From Natronococcus pandeyae (lineage in GTDB: Archaea; Halobacteriota; Halobacteria; Halobacteriales; Natrialbaceae), in NCBI RefSeq assembly GCF_008122205.1, contig NZ_PHNJ01000002.1, positions 124,001-188,000 of the forward strand: a DNA stretch of 64,000 nucleotides. Reading direction: 5' to 3'. The notes beneath the pieces are model-generated. The model was not told where the DNA came from, did no database searches, and saw only the letters and a list, made by a program, of their open reading frames with translations. Position numbers and translations under genes: made by a program. Positions 57,116 to 64,000 of the stretch are shown here, one piece after another; the first letter of the stretch is position 1, and every line of letters starts with the position of its first letter.

Positions 57116-59422
57116 TCAGCGCTCGCGGGGGAAGTGACACTTCGATCGGACCGGTCCCACGTCCATCCACTCGGGTTCGGTCTCGGCGCACGTCGAGTCG
57201 GCGTCCGGACACCGAGTGTGGAACGGGCACCCACTCGGTGCATCGATCGGACTCGGAGCCGCCCCCTCGAGTTGGATCGGGGAGTCGCCGCCGTCGAGCG
57301 ACGGGATCGCATCGAGGAGCGCCACCGTGTAGGGGTGACTCGGCTGCTCGAACACCCGATCAGTCGGTCCCACTTCCATCAGTTCCCCGAGGTACATCAC
57401 GGCGACCCGATCTGCGACGTGCTCGATCACGTCCAGGTCGTGAGAGATGACGAGGGAGGTCAGCTCCAGTTCCCGCTGGAGATCCGACAGCAGGTTCAGG
57501 ATCCGGGCCTGGACCGAGACGTCGAGCGCGGAGACGGGCTCGTCGAAGACGACGAGTTGCGGATCGAGGGCGATCGCGCGGGCGATCGCAACGCGCTGGA
57601 CCTGTCCACCCGAGAGCTCGTGGGGGTGCCGGTTCGCGTGACGCTCCGGGAGTCCGACCAGTTCGAGGAGCCGGTCGAGTCGTTGCCGTCGACGGCGCTC
57701 GTCCCATCCCTGGGCGAGCATCGGCTCGGCGAGCGTCTGTTCGACCGTCAGGCGTGGATTGAGACTCGATCGCGGGTTCTGGAAGATGACGCCGACCTCG
57801 GCGAGTTCGTCCGCCGACCGGCCGTCAGCGGCTCCCACGGCGACGCCGTCGAGTCGGACCGCGCCGGACGTCGGCGTCTCGAGACCCGTCACGAGATCCG
57901 CGAGGGTCGACTTGCCGCTCCCGCTCTCGCCGACGAGCCCGACCGTCTCGCCCTCGGCGATCTCGAGGGTCACGTCGTCGACCGCCCGCAGTTCCCGGCT
58001 CTCGCCGACGACGCGGTCGAGGAGGCCGTCGTCGAGCGAGAACCGTTTCGAGACGCCCTCGAGCGCGACGAGCGGGGTCGCCCGGTCGGATTCGGAGGAG
58101 CCGCTCGAGTTCGGCGCTCGGTCCGGATCGGCCGCCGAGTCCCGTCCGAACCCTCCGTTCGGCTCCGCACTCGAGCGATCCGACGCGGATCGTGCGCGTT
58201 CGGGTTTGGAGGGTGCGTCGCGAGGGCCGGACTCGGCGAAGGCGTCGCCGCCCTGCCGGAGCGGATCGCTCGCCTCCGGCGGCCCCTCGGCGGCCGAGAG
58301 GGGCGACGTGGTCCGCCCGGACGAGCGTCCGGCCGCTCGCGGAGTCGGTTCGCTCGAGAGAGCGTTGTTCGGGGGAGCGTCGTTCGGGGGTGCATCGTCG
58401 GAGGGAGCCAGCGCGATCGGTTCGCCGCAGGCCGCGGTTCCCTCCTCGAGTTCGACGGTGGGAACCTCGCCGGTCAGGCAGGCGTCGGTCGCCGACGAGC
58501 AGCGGGGCGCGAACGGACAGCCGGAGCGTTCGTCGGTCCGTTCCGGGACAGTTCCCTCGATCGTCGGCAGTCGCCGCTTGCCGTCGCCGTTCCGGAGCGA
58601 ACACTCGAGCAGCGCCCGCGTGTACGGATGTCGCGGGTCCTCGAGCACGCGCTCGGTCGGGCCCGTCTCCATCACCTGCCCGGCGTACATCACGACGACT
58701 CGATCGCAGACGTCGGCGACGACGCCGAGATCGTGCGAGATCAACAGCAGGGCCGTCCCGCGCTCGTCGGTGAGCCGGCGGAGGCGCTCGAGGATTCGGG
58801 CCTGTGTGGTCGTGTCGAGCGCGGTCGTCGGCTCGTCGGCGATCAGCAGGTCCGGATCGGACGCCATCGCGATCGCGAGGCCGGCCCGCTGGCGCATCCC
58901 GCCCGAAAGCTCGTGTGGGTACGCGTCGACGCGGTCCTCGGGGCTCGCGATACCGACCTGCTCCATCAGTTCGACGGCGCGCTCGCGGCTCTCGCGCCAC
59001 GCCGAGCGACGGCTGAAGAGCGGCGCGTGCAGGTAGTCGAGCAATCCCTGCGACTCCGGCCGGTCGTGTACTCTGAGCGACTCGGCGATCTGCTCGCCGA
59101 CGTCGAAGACCGGGTTCAGCGCCCGGGACGGGTCCTGGAACGAGATCGAGACGGTCTCGCCCCGGAGCCGTCTGAGCTGTCGATCGGTCGCGTCGGGTAC
59201 GTTCACGCCGTCGAGTCGAATCGAGCCGCGAACGATCTCGCCGGGACTCTGCAGGCCGACGATCGAGCGGGCCGTGACGGACTTTCCGCAGCCGCTCTCG
59301 CCGACGATTCCGACGGTTTCGCCTTCGGCGACGTCGAAGGAAGCCCCGTCGACGGCGCGGACGGGCCCCTCGCGGGTCCGGAACTGGGTGTGCAAGTTTT
59401 CGACGGTGAGGATGTCAGTCAT
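57116..59422 (-). CDS. Fused two-domain ABC ATPase of a peptide/nickel-type importer (DppD-DppF fusion)
   Basis: The 768-residue protein has two nucleotide-binding domains. Domain one has Walker A GESGCGKS (41-48), Q-loop SFQDPSR, signature LSGGMRQR (172-179) and DEPTTALD (196-203). Domain two has Walker A GESGSGKS (498-505), signature LSGGQVQR and DEPVSALD. Each has the oligopeptide-ATPase C-terminal CPFxxRCxxxxxxC element (302-315 and near the end). A low-complexity linker (about 340-450) rich in Ala, Pro, Ser, Asp and Arg joins them; its DNA is unlike neighbouring genes. It is the last gene of the operon. Separate DppD and DppF are the usual form. Confidence 0.93.
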   Translation of the reverse strand: MTDILTVENLHTQFRTREGPVRAVDGASFDVAEGETVGIVGESGCGKSVTARSIVGLQSPGEIVRGSIRLDGVNVPDATDRQLRRLRGETVSISFQDPSRALNPVFDVGEQIAESLRVHDRPESQGLLDYLHAPLFSRRSAWRESRERAVELMEQVGIASPEDRVDAYPHELSGGMRQRAGLAIAMASDPDLLIADEPTTALDTTTQARILERLRRLTDERGTALLLISHDLGVVADVCDRVVVMYAGQVMETGPTERVLEDPRHPYTRALLECSLRNGDGKRRLPTIEGTVPERTDERSGCPFAPRCSSATDACLTGEVPTVELEEGTAACGEPIALAPSDDAPPNDAPPNNALSSEPTPRAAGRSSGRTTSPLSAAEGPPEASDPLRQGGDAFAESGPRDAPSKPERARSASDRSSAEPNGGFGRDSAADPDRAPNSSGSSESDRATPLVALEGVSKRFSLDDGLLDRVVGESRELRAVDDVTLEIAEGETVGLVGESGSGKSTLADLVTGLETPTSGAVRLDGVAVGAADGRSADELAEVGVIFQNPRSSLNPRLTVEQTLAEPMLAQGWDERRRRQRLDRLLELVGLPERHANRHPHELSGGQVQRVAIARAIALDPQLVVFDEPVSALDVSVQARILNLLSDLQRELELTSLVISHDLDVIEHVADRVAVMYLGELMEVGPTDRVFEQPSHPYTVALLDAIPSLDGGDSPIQLEGAAPSPIDAPSGCPFHTRCPDADSTCAETEPEWMDVGPVRSKCHFPRER

Positions 59423-59428
59423 GGTCGA

Positions 59429-60337
59429 TCAGGTTGATCTCTCGAGGTTCGCTTCCTGTTTCGGGTCGAGGACGTCGCGGAGCCCGTCGCCGAGCAGGTT
59501 GAAGCCGAGTACGGTGAGCATGATCGCGACGCCCGGTGCGTTGACGATCCACCAGGCGTCGCGGAGGTGGTGGCGGCCGGCCGAGAGCATCGTCCCCCAC
59601 TCCGGCGTCGGCGGCTGCGCGCCGAGGCCGATGAAGGAGAGTCCGGCCGTACCGAGGATGACCGTCCCGACGTTCAGGGTCGCGAGCACGACGACCGGGC
59701 CGGCGACGTTCGGCAGGAGGTGACGGACCGCGATCCGGGGCCAGGAGACCCCCATCAGCTGAGCCGCTCGGACGAACTCGCGTTCTTTCGTCGAGAGGAC
59801 GCTTCCGCGGACCAGTCTCGCGTAGGACGCCCAGCCGACGACCGCGAGCGCGATCATCACGTTTCGCAGACTCGGGCCGAGGACGCCGGCGATAACCAGC
59901 GCGAGGATCAGTCCCGGAAACGCGAGCTGGACGTCGACGAGACGCATCAGGAACTCGTCGACCCAGCCGCCGGCGTAGCCCGCAACCAGCCCGATCGTCG
60001 TTCCGAGGACGAGCCTGATCGCGGTGACGACGACCGCGATGCCGAGCGAGAGGCGCGCGCCGTAGAGCAAGCGCGAGAAGACGTCCCGTCCGAGCTGGTC
60101 GGTTCCGAACGGGTGGGCCAGCGACGGCCCCTGCAACCGGTTGGCGAGGTCCTGGCTCGCCGGCTCGTACGGCGCGACGGTCGGGCCGACGACGGCCGCG
60201 GCGGTGACCGTCGCGACGATCACCGCTCCGGCGACGTTGAGCGGGTTCGAGAGCACCGTCGCGACCGTTCGCGAGTCGCGGATCGAACGATAACGGCGTC
60301 GAACGCCCGCCTCGAGCGCACCGTTCGACTCGCTCAC
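59429..60337 (-). CDS. ABC permease, DppC type
   Basis: The 302-residue permease has an N-terminal membrane segment with PYEPASQDLANRLQGPSLAHPFGTDQLGRDVFSRLLYGARLSL, the hallmark of DppC-like proteins. The inner-membrane EAA-type loop near AAQLMGVSWPRIAVRHLLPNVAGP contacts the ATPase. The start overlaps the stop of the DppB-like gene by four bases and its own stop is six bases before the ATPase gene, so translation is coupled. It forms half of the membrane channel. Confidence 0.94.
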   Translation of the reverse strand: MSESNGALEAGVRRRYRSIRDSRTVATVLSNPLNVAGAVIVATVTAAAVVGPTVAPYEPASQDLANRLQGPSLAHPFGTDQLGRDVFSRLLYGARLSLGIAVVVTAIRLVLGTTIGLVAGYAGGWVDEFLMRLVDVQLAFPGLILALVIAGVLGPSLRNVMIALAVVGWASYARLVRGSVLSTKEREFVRAAQLMGVSWPRIAVRHLLPNVAGPVVVLATLNVGTVILGTAGLSFIGLGAQPPTPEWGTMLSAGRHHLRDAWWIVNAPGVAIMLTVLGFNLLGDGLRDVLDPKQEANLERST

Positions 60338-61278
60338 GCCGTCTCACCCCCGAGCGCGACGCGCGGGTCGAGGTAGCGGTAGGTGACGTCGACCAGCAGG
60401 TTCGTCGCGACGAAGACGACGCCGGTAAACAGCGCGATACCCTGTACGACCGGGTAGTTGCGGTCGAAGACGGCGTCGACGAGCAACATCCCCAGCCCCG
60501 GTCGCTGGAAGACGATCTCGACGACGACCGCGCCGTTGAGTAGCGATCCGAACTGGAGCCCGACGATCGTTACGACGGGCACGAGCGCGTTTCGTAGCGC
60601 GTGTTTGTAGACGACGATTCGCTCGCGCAACCCCTTCGAGCGAGCCGTGTCGACGTACGGCTCCTCGAGCACCTCGAGCATCGACGTCCTGACCAGCCGC
60701 GTCACGACGGCGGCCATGCCGGTTCCGAGCGTGATCGCCGGGAGGACGAGCTGGGCGAAACTGCCGGCGCCGGCGACCGGGAGGACGCCGAGGACCAGCG
60801 CGAACACCATGATGAGCAGGTACCCCAGCCAGAAGTTCGGCATCGAGACGCCGATCAGCGCGCCGATCTGGCTCGCGTAGTCGACGGTCGTCCCCCGGTT
60901 GACGGCGCTGAGAACGCCGGTCGGGATCGCGAGCGCGAGCGCGACGACCATCGACGCGGCGGCCAGTTCGAGGGTCGCCGGGAGCGCCTCGAGGACGAGC
61001 GTCGTCACCGCGGTATCGGTGTAGTACGACGTCCCCAGATCACCGCGGAGGGCGTCGGAGAGCCAGCCGAGGTATTGGATCGGGATCGGTTCGTCGAACC
61101 CCTGTTCCGCGCGGAAAGCGTCGACCTCGTTCTGGGAGGGCTGGCGCTCGAGTTGTTGGGTGAGGATGGTCCGCGCGGGGTCGCCGGGCGTCAGAAAGAC
61201 CAGTCCGTAGGTGACGAGCGAGACGCCGAACAGGACGACGACCGACGTTGCGAGCCGGGAGACCAGATAGTTGTACAT
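60334..61278 (-). CDS. ABC permease, DppB type
   Basis: The 314-residue permease starts MYNYLVSRLATSVVVLFGVSLVTYGLVFLTPGDPAR, typical of DppB. It carries the loop VRTSMLEVLEEPYVDTARSKGLRERIVVYKHALRNALVPVV that engages the ATPase. Six membrane segments are expected. It overlaps the next gene by four bases and follows the substrate-binding protein gene with one base between stop and ATG. It is the partner of the DppC-like subunit. Confidence 0.94.
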   Translation of the reverse strand: MYNYLVSRLATSVVVLFGVSLVTYGLVFLTPGDPARTILTQQLERQPSQNEVDAFRAEQGFDEPIPIQYLGWLSDALRGDLGTSYYTDTAVTTLVLEALPATLELAAASMVVALALAIPTGVLSAVNRGTTVDYASQIGALIGVSMPNFWLGYLLIMVFALVLGVLPVAGAGSFAQLVLPAITLGTGMAAVVTRLVRTSMLEVLEEPYVDTARSKGLRERIVVYKHALRNALVPVVTIVGLQFGSLLNGAVVVEIVFQRPGLGMLLVDAVFDRNYPVVQGIALFTGVVFVATNLLVDVTYRYLDPRVALGGETA

Positions 61279-61279
61279 G

Positions 61280-62821
61280 CTACGAACCCGTCAGCTCGCG
61301 CCACTCGACCAGTCGGTCGATGGGGGGAAGGTCGAATCCCTCGAGAGCCGCATCGGCGGCGACGGTGTACTCCCGGTAGAACAGCGGGACGACGACCGCC
61401 TCTTCGACGATCCGTCGCTGTGCGTCGACGTACGACTCGCGTTTCTCCTCGGGGTCGCTGGACTGGAACCCCCTCTCGATCAGTTCGTCGACCTCGCCGC
61501 CGAGATTGTGCAGTCCCGTCCCCTCGGCTTCGTACAGATCCTTGTTGCTGATCCCCATCGTGTGGAAGTTCTCCCACATGATGTAATCCGCCGCCGGGCT
61601 GTTCGACTGCGAGCCGCCGACCTCGAGGTGGAACTCGCCGCGCTCGGTCCGGTCCTGTATCGCCGCGTTCTCGAGAACCTCGACGTCGACGTCGACGCCG
61701 ATCGCCTCGAAATCGGACTGGAGAATCTGGACGACGTCCCTGCCGTCGTCCATATCGTTCTCGACGAGACAGGTCAGCTCCTCCCCGTCGTACGACGACT
61801 GCGCCACGAGGTCGCGCGCGGCGTCCCGGTCGCGTTCGTAGGCCGGCAGTTCGTCGTCGGCCGCCCAGTCGATCACCGTCGAGATCGGGCCGCGAGCGGG
61901 TTCGCCGATCCCCTCGAGAACCGTCTCGACGATCTCCGGTTGCGAGACCGCGCGGTTGAGCGCCCGCCGGAGGTCGGCGTCGTCCGTCGGCTCCCGATAG
62001 ATGTTGATCGAGACGAACGTCGACCCCGAGGACTGCCTGCTCTCGAGCGCGATATCGTCGCGGTCGCGCAGCGAGGAGAGGCGACTCTTCGCCGGATCGA
62101 AGACGATGTCGACCTCGCCGGACTCGAGCAGATCCGTCCGAGTCGTCTCGTCCTCCGCGGCCCGGAACGTCAGCTCTGCGGGCTCCGGTTCGCCGCCCCA
62201 GTAGTCCGCGAACCGTTCGACCCGGAGCGACTGGCCGTCCGTCATCTCCTCGAGCGTGAAGGGGCCGGTGCCGACGATATCCCCCGCCTGACGGTCGGCT
62301 TCGGGCGGCTGGATGTCGATCATGTTGTGAGCGATCGTTCCCGGAAACCCCGAGAACGGCTCCGTGTTCTCGAACTCGACGGCGTAGTCGTCGATCTTCG
62401 TGACGCTGCCGGGCTCGAGGTGAAGCCAGCCGTAGACGAAGTCACCCCGTTCGGTCAGGATGTTCTCTTCGAAGGAGTGGACGACGTCGTCGGCGGTCAT
62501 CTCCTCGCCGTTGTGGAAGGTAACGCCCTCGCGGAGGTCGAACACCCAGGTCGTCTCGTCGGTCGCCGTCCAGTCGGTCGCGAGCCACGGCTCCGGCTGC
62601 ATGTCGTCGGTTCCCCAGACGAGCGGTTCGACGACGCGGGTCCAGTAGGGGGTCATCCCGCCCCAGCTATCCCACGAGTCGCCGCTTCCTGTCGGGTCCA
62701 GGGTGGGAACGATCGTGAAACTGGCGTCGTCGGAGCCGCTGGCTGCACAGCCGGCGAGACCGGCGAAACCGCCGGCGGTCAGGCTGCCGAGCAGTCGTCG
62801 TCGTGAGAGCGTCGTGCGCAT
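61280..62821 (-). CDS. ABC substrate-binding lipoprotein, family 5 (peptide/nickel type)
   Basis: The 513-residue protein starts with a Tat lipoprotein signal (TLSRRRLLGSLTAGGFAGLAGC). The mature part has the family-5 features VFDLREGVTFHNGEEMTADDVVHSFE and NIYREPTDDADLRRALNRAVSQPEIVETVL, ending in FYREYTVAADAALEGFDLPP. It captures a peptide, opine, nickel chelate or sugar outside the cell and hands it to the permeases; the ligand cannot be read from sequence. It heads the operon, with a strong TATA-like box 26 bases before the ATG. Confidence 0.93.
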   Translation of the reverse strand: MRTTLSRRRLLGSLTAGGFAGLAGCAASGSDDASFTIVPTLDPTGSGDSWDSWGGMTPYWTRVVEPLVWGTDDMQPEPWLATDWTATDETTWVFDLREGVTFHNGEEMTADDVVHSFEENILTERGDFVYGWLHLEPGSVTKIDDYAVEFENTEPFSGFPGTIAHNMIDIQPPEADRQAGDIVGTGPFTLEEMTDGQSLRVERFADYWGGEPEPAELTFRAAEDETTRTDLLESGEVDIVFDPAKSRLSSLRDRDDIALESRQSSGSTFVSINIYREPTDDADLRRALNRAVSQPEIVETVLEGIGEPARGPISTVIDWAADDELPAYERDRDAARDLVAQSSYDGEELTCLVENDMDDGRDVVQILQSDFEAIGVDVDVEVLENAAIQDRTERGEFHLEVGGSQSNSPAADYIMWENFHTMGISNKDLYEAEGTGLHNLGGEVDELIERGFQSSDPEEKRESYVDAQRRIVEEAVVVPLFYREYTVAADAALEGFDLPPIDRLVEWRELTGS

Positions 62822-62840
62822 GGTATTATTACCTAATCCA

Positions 62841-62854
62841 ATTTTATAATAAGG
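62841..62854 (-). promoter_or_regulatory. TATA-like box of the ABC operon
   Basis: On the minus strand CCTTATTATAAAAT is centred about 26 bases before the ATG at 62821. The whole 60 bases upstream are unusually AT-rich for this GC-rich genome. The transcript would be leaderless. Confidence 0.55.
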
Positions 62855-62876
62855 CTTGCTAATTTACTGTACTATT

Positions 62877-63053
62877 TTAATAATAACTCGCCGGCGCTCG
62901 AGCGGTCGTCTCGAACGGTTCGTCGAGGGGTCGTTCCGGCGAATGTACGCTGGTCGGCGACGAGAGGATCGCAGTCGGGTCACAATCCGGCGGCATCTCG
63001 CGACCCGTCGGGACGGGGAGCCGAACGATCGGACGGTTCGTCTCGCCACTCAT
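62877..63053 (-). CDS. Possible 58-residue small protein upstream of the ABC operon
   Basis: A frame starting MSGETNRPIVRLPVPTGREM runs to a TAA that lies 56 bases before the ABC operon start. It is preceded, at 63064-63077, by a 14-bp palindrome and AT-rich DNA. It has no recognisable motif, is proline-rich and only one cysteine is present. It may be a small regulatory or leader gene, or chance. Confidence 0.2.
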   Translation of the reverse strand: MSGETNRPIVRLPVPTGREMPPDCDPTAILSSPTSVHSPERPLDEPFETTARAPASYY

Positions 63054-63063
63054 ACAATGCAAT

Positions 63064-63077
63064 TTTCACTTGTGAAA
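63064..63077. promoter_or_regulatory. 14-bp palindrome, candidate operator
   Basis: TTTCACTTGTGAAA is a perfect dyad (arms TTTCAC/GTGAAA around TT) in an AT-rich block. It lies 243 bases before the ABC operon start and next to a possible small gene on the same strand. It is a candidate regulator site rather than an established one. Confidence 0.3.
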
Positions 63078-63179
63078 GTTTGGTTGTTAACGTTTTGGTT
63101 CAGTTCCCGAACCGATCGGCCGACCGGGAGACTCCCGCCCGACGAGAGCGGTTTCGCCGGCGAGAACGACGGTGTGCCG

Positions 63180-64000
63180 TCAGATCGTAATCAATACGGC
63201 GCCGACGACCACCAGCGCCGCCCCTCCAACCACGCCTTTCGTCACTCGCTCGAGGTCCCGCAGGAGCACCGCGGCAAACAGCAGGGTGAAGAGGGGTGCA
63301 GTCGCGACCAGCGGATCGACGACGGCGATCCGGCCCTCCTCGAGACCGAGCGCGGCCATCAGTGAGAGCATCGCGACCGTCGTCAGCAGTCCGCTTCCAA
63401 GAAAGTAGAGGTAGGTCTCCCGCGGGCGGGAGAGCACGGCGGTCCCCTTGACGGTGAGCGCGTAGGCGACGAGCACGATCAGTCCGGCCGTCTCGTTGAT
63501 CGCGACGGCCTCGAGCGCCGAGATGGGGGTCTCGAGCATCCCGTAGCGGCGACTGACGTTCGCGACCGCGAACGCGGCCGCAGCCGCGATCGGCCACAAC
63601 AGATCGCGCGGGCGCCACCCGCCGAGGTCGCCGCCCCTCGAGAGCGTCAGGACGGAGAGCCCGGCGACGAGGATGAGGATGCCCACTCCCGTGACCGGGC
63701 CGAGCGGTTCGCCGAGGAAGACCAGCGCGATCAGCGTCGCGAACAGCGGCCGCGTGCTGAGGATCGTGCTGTTGAGGCTCGCACCGACTTTGTCGACGCC
63801 GACGAAAATCGTGATGCGGCCGATCGCGGTGCCGATCACGCCCGCGAAGGCGAAGACGACGAGCACCTCGAGCGTCAGGCCCGCGAACGCCGACCGGCCG
63901 TAAAGAACGGCGATAGCGAGCCAGTAGCAGAACAGTTCGACGACCACGACGACGAGCGACGCCTGGACGGAGCCGCCGCCCGCGGCCATCCCCCGCTTGT
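63180..64000 (-). CDS. EamA-type (DMT superfamily) transporter, N-terminus cut by window end
   Basis: At least 270 residues are present, with about nine membrane segments in two EamA repeats. Examples are TIFVGVDKVGASLNSTILSTRPLFATLIALVFLGEPLGPVTGVGILILVAG in the first, and LSLMAALGLEEGRIAVVDPLVATAPLFTLLFAAVLLRDLERVTKGVVGGAALVVVGAVL in the second. Only the first segment is incomplete, and the frame is open to the edge, so the start lies outside. The family exports amino acids or other metabolites; the substrate is unknown. Confidence 0.88.
   Translation of the reverse strand, partial: KRGMAAGGGSVQASLVVVVVELFCYWLAIAVLYGRSAFAGLTLEVLVVFAFAGVIGTAIGRITIFVGVDKVGASLNSTILSTRPLFATLIALVFLGEPLGPVTGVGILILVAGLSVLTLSRGGDLGGWRPRDLLWPIAAAAAFAVANVSRRYGMLETPISALEAVAINETAGLIVLVAYALTVKGTAVLSRPRETYLYFLGSGLLTTVAMLSLMAALGLEEGRIAVVDPLVATAPLFTLLFAAVLLRDLERVTKGVVGGAALVVVGAVLITI

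Noticed and set aside
57092-59437. A 781-residue frame opposite the fused ABC ATPase
   Set aside because: Same antisense artefact; the minus strand has two sets of Walker and signature motifs.
62856-63365. A 169-residue plus-strand frame before the transporter gene
   Set aside because: Its second half is the complement of the EamA gene, the composition is not haloarchaeal, and no start signal fits.
1-64000. tRNA or rRNA genes
   Set aside because: Reading through all intergenic stretches I found no cloverleaf with T-loop and anticodon signatures and no rRNA-like conserved segments. A tRNAscan run would be decisive.

Overview
The window is a stretch of haloarchaeal chromosome, most probably from the Natrialbales (Natrinema/Haloterrigena-like). 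The evidence is high GC with strong third-position bias, very acidic proteins, and leaderless genes with a TATA box about 26-30 nt before the ATG. There are also Tat-dependent lipoprotein signals (RRxxL...GC), haloarchaeal regulators (Bat-type HTH, HalOD1, TrmB) and archaeal information-processing genes (PCNA, PriL, Hjc). I see no rRNA, tRNA, CRISPR array, intact transposase or prophage.

Layout. 1-5 kb: the end of a SagB-type oxidoreductase, then small regulators (DUF7344-like HTH, CheY-like receiver, TrmB) and small membrane proteins. 5-9.3 kb: a metallophosphoesterase behind a ComA-like phosphosulfolactate synthase, and a MmgE/PrpD-cupin pair. 9.6-14.7 kb: a glutamate-cysteine-ligase-type enzyme, a His-rich NicO-type Ni/Co transporter, a membrane protein, LarE, and a TreT-like glycosyltransferase. 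15.4-15.8 kb: a miniature inverted-repeat element (element A). 15.8-21.2 kb: a NarK-type MFS porter and the two haloarchaeal Tat translocases, divergently arranged. 21.2-30.2 kb: a housekeeping block (RHH protein, RlmE, DUF2267, a cysteine-less UDG, two PRC-barrel-like proteins, PCNA, HalOD1, a hydrolase, PriL). 30.5-36.9 kb: a SWIM zinc-finger protein, an acyl-CoA dehydrogenase carrying an in-frame hairpin module, a GH18 lipoprotein, element B, a cytochrome P450 and Hjc. 37-43.3 kb: a CPBP protease, a giant multi-PAS Bat-like regulator, and a divergent HalOD1/DUF7331/receiver-PAS group. 43.3-48.9 kb: AhcY, a secreted protein, an SAH/MTA-type deaminase, an FkbM methyltransferase and a beta-propeller protein. 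48.9-57 kb: GlmM-type mutase, membrane proteins, UspA, DUF7118, HisI, a halocyanin-like lipoprotein and SerA. 57.1-62.8 kb: a complete peptide/nickel-type ABC operon with fused ATPases. The window ends inside an EamA transporter.

The most unusual content is repetitive DNA. Three ~70-77 bp near-palindromes sit a few bases after stop codons. Two ~330-365 bp miniature elements share terminal repeats but differ in their hairpin interiors. One two-hairpin module of element A also occurs, in frame, inside the acyl-CoA dehydrogenase gene. Functional themes are nickel uptake next to LarE, S-adenosylhomocysteine recycling, ComA with a neighbouring phosphatase, and two proteins that keep their family fold signatures but lack cofactor ligands (UDG without Fe-S cysteines, halocyanin domain without the axial Met).
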